From assembly GCA_032128415.1 (NCBI GenBank), contig JAQBGW010000010.1, positions 1 to 25,090 of the forward strand: a stretch of DNA of 25,090 nucleotides, given 5' to 3'. This DNA comes from Ga0077527 sp032128415 (GTDB taxonomy: Bacteria; Pseudomonadota; Gammaproteobacteria; Burkholderiales; SG8-41). Position 1 is the first letter of the stretch, and each line of letters opens with the position of its first letter. The notes under the pieces were generated by a model that worked only from the letters and a program-made list of their open reading frames with translations, ran no database searches and had not been told where the DNA came from. The position numbers and the translations under genes are program-made. This document shows, one piece after another, positions 23,914 through 25,090 of this stretch.

Positions 23914-24289
23914 CGATAAGTAATTGTTTATATTACTTTATTGTTGATTTTTTGGTTTACATTGCTGGCTGGCGATATGTGAGTGGGTGCTCGCATTTTG
24001 GGGCTTTTTAGCTATTTTTATTCGGATTAATTTCTCCGCTTGAGTGGCCCAATTCCCATTGCGGCGGCAGCCCATCCCTGCCAGGGCAATGACCCAGTCG
24101 GCGACCAGATTCACCGACCGGCTGGCTACGGAACGGGGTTGCCTCATGCGCCCGGTTGGCGGGGTGGGCAGGCGCTAAATGTGCTGCGGCTAGCGCCGCT
24201 GTACCTCGCCGTTCTGGCGGCGCAATCCGATCGCTTGCCGGACCGACCACAGGAAGTGCCTTTGCCCAGCATTTTTCGTGCCCAGTTCA
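23914..24289. other. Gene-free stretch before the tRNA cluster
   Basis: An AT-rich part (to about 24030) begins with an AAGTAAT / ATTACTT hairpin (23918-23938) followed by a T-rich tract, a weak terminator candidate for the SDR gene. A GC-rich part follows. Open frames exist on both strands (for example 24040-24426 and its complement), but they show no recognisable domain or ribosome site, and one runs through the tRNA gene, so I do not call them genes. Confidence 0.45.
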
Positions 24290-24318
24290 TTGACACTACG
24301 GCAGAATCTGACGATAAT
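24290..24318 (+). promoter_or_regulatory. Near-consensus sigma-70 promoter of the tRNA/tuf cluster
   Basis: TTGACA (24290-24295), an exact 17-bp spacer and GATAAT (24313-24318). The expected start is about 24325, eight bases before tRNA-Tyr. Only one base departs from the consensus boxes, as expected for a stable-RNA operon. Confidence 0.88.
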
Positions 24319-24332
24319 TGTCGGTTTCGTTC

Positions 24333-24417
<85 letters not shown>

Positions 24418-24505
24418 GTTTTTTAGCAGCACGCAGGGTTCTGGGAGCATTGTCGGCGGGATGTGTGGATTCTCGGATGTGGAGCGACAGGTTTGGTGAA
24501 ATCGG

Positions 24506-24579
24506 GCGGGTGTAGCTCAATGGTAGAGCAGAAGTTTTCCAAACTTACGACGAGGGTTCGATTCCCTTCTCCCGCTCCA
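24506..24579 (+). tRNA. tRNA-Gly (anticodon TCC)
   Basis: A 71-nt body plus encoded CCA (24577-24579). The anticodon loop TTTCCAA gives UCC. The acceptor arms GCGGGTG and CTCCCGC pair except for U6-U67, which is unusual, and the anticodon stem has a G27-A43 mismatch at its top. D and T loops are normal (AGCTCAATGGTAGAGC, GGTTCGATTCC). It is probably functional because the context is conserved. Confidence 0.94.
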
Positions 24580-24634
24580 GCACGTGAACGCAGATAAGGC
24601 TTCCAGAGGGGAGCATGGCAGCAAACGCACTTGC

Positions 24635-24709
24635 GCCCATGTAGCTCAGTGGCAGAGCACTCCCTTGGTAAGGGAGAGGTCACGCGTTCAATCCGCGTCA
24701 TGGGCACCA
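24635..24709 (+). tRNA. tRNA-Thr (anticodon GGT)
   Basis: A 72-nt body plus encoded CCA (24707-24709). The acceptor arms GCCCATG and CATGGGC pair fully, and the anticodon stem CTCCC/GGGAG encloses TTGGTAA. It lies 115 bp before the tuf start. Confidence 0.97.
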
Positions 24710-24760
24710 TTTGGATGCAGTTGGTTTTTTTGGTTTTGTTTAACGCTTAATACTGACGCT

Positions 24761-24804
24761 TATCACCAACGACTTTAATACCAACGACTCAATACCAACG
24801 AATT
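24761..24804 (+). repeat. Triplicated CCAACGA short repeat before tuf
   Basis: CCAACGA occurs at 24765-24771, 24781-24787 and 24795-24801; the last two are in the longer unit AATACCAACGA. It lies in the spacer or 5' leader of tuf. Spacing is irregular (16 and 14 bp). Confidence 0.5.
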
Positions 24805-24823
24805 AACACGCTAGGGAACAGCA

Positions 24824-25090
24824 ATGGCCAAAGGCAAATTTGAGCGGACGAAGCCGCACGTGAACGTAGGGACGATAGGACACGTGGATCACGGGAAGAC
24901 GACACTGACGGCGGCGATGACGACGGTGCTGTCGAAGAAATTTGGTGGCGAGGCGAAGGCCTACGCGCAGATTGATGCGGCGCCGGAGGAGAAGGCGCGC
25001 GGGATCACGATCAATACGGCGCACGTGGAGTATGAGACCTCGAAGCGGCACTACGCGCACGTGGACTGCCCGGGGCACGCGGATTATGTG
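24824..25090 (+). CDS. tuf: Translation elongation factor EF-Tu (5' part, cut by window edge)
   Basis: The first 89 residues of EF-Tu, the GTPase that carries aminoacyl-tRNA to the ribosome. The N-terminus MAKGKFERTKPHVNVGTIG, the P-loop GHVDHGKTT, the switch I RGITI and the switch II DCPGHADYV are all typical. AGGGA lies shortly before the ATG. It is downstream of the three tRNA genes and probably partly co-transcribed with them. The gene continues past 25090; nothing is unusual in the visible part. Confidence 0.98.
   Translation, partial: MAKGKFERTKPHVNVGTIGHVDHGKTTLTAAMTTVLSKKFGGEAKAYAQIDAAPEEKARGITINTAHVEYETSKRHYAHVDCPGHADYV

Overview
The window looks like chromosomal DNA of a moderately GC-rich betaproteobacterium. 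The evidence is a Bug/TctC-type solute receptor plus the eroded tail of a second one, many small-carboxylate catabolic genes, and a tRNA-Tyr / tRNA-Gly / tRNA-Thr / tuf cluster at the right edge. The species is not identifiable by eye. I see no insertion sequence, integrase, phage gene or CRISPR array.

Left part (1-7.7 kb): a TAXI-type solute-binding protein without signal peptide; a convergent pair of a LigI-like amidohydrolase and a DapA-family lyase; a 561-bp gap holding a strong nested dyad, a TctC remnant and a terminator; two tandem ModA-like binding-protein homologues without signal peptides; a secreted glycine-zipper protein; a bidirectional terminator; and, on the minus strand, a third leaderless ModA-like protein whose start overlaps the stop of an LVIVD beta-propeller gene by ATGA. 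The propeller carries an insert that resembles a sigma-factor region 3 helix-turn-helix.

Middle (7.8-14.6 kb): an IclR-family regulator divergent from a thiamine-diphosphate enzyme, with several short palindromes between them. Then come an SDR protein that lacks the catalytic Tyr and Lys, a Bug receptor with a normal signal peptide, a polysaccharide-deacetylase-fold hydrolase, and a convergent fumarylacetoacetase-family hydrolase.

Right-middle (14.9-20.1 kb): an apparent sugar-acid operon with an IlvD/Edd dehydratase of the arabinonate type, an HpcH/HpaI aldolase, an SLC13-like carboxylate permease and an old-yellow-enzyme oxidoreductase. Taken with the FAH hydrolase, the SDRs, the DapA-family lyase and the amidohydrolase, this suggests uptake of an aldonic or hydroxy acid, dehydration to a 2-keto-3-deoxy acid, and retro-aldol or hydrolytic cleavage to pyruvate. 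The real substrate cannot be read from the sequence.

Right end (20.1-25.09 kb): housekeeping genes. These are a YgiQ-family radical SAM protein that may be made from a leaderless mRNA, an unidentified membrane protein, a canonical SDR, three tRNA genes behind a near-consensus promoter, and the start of tuf (cut by the window edge).
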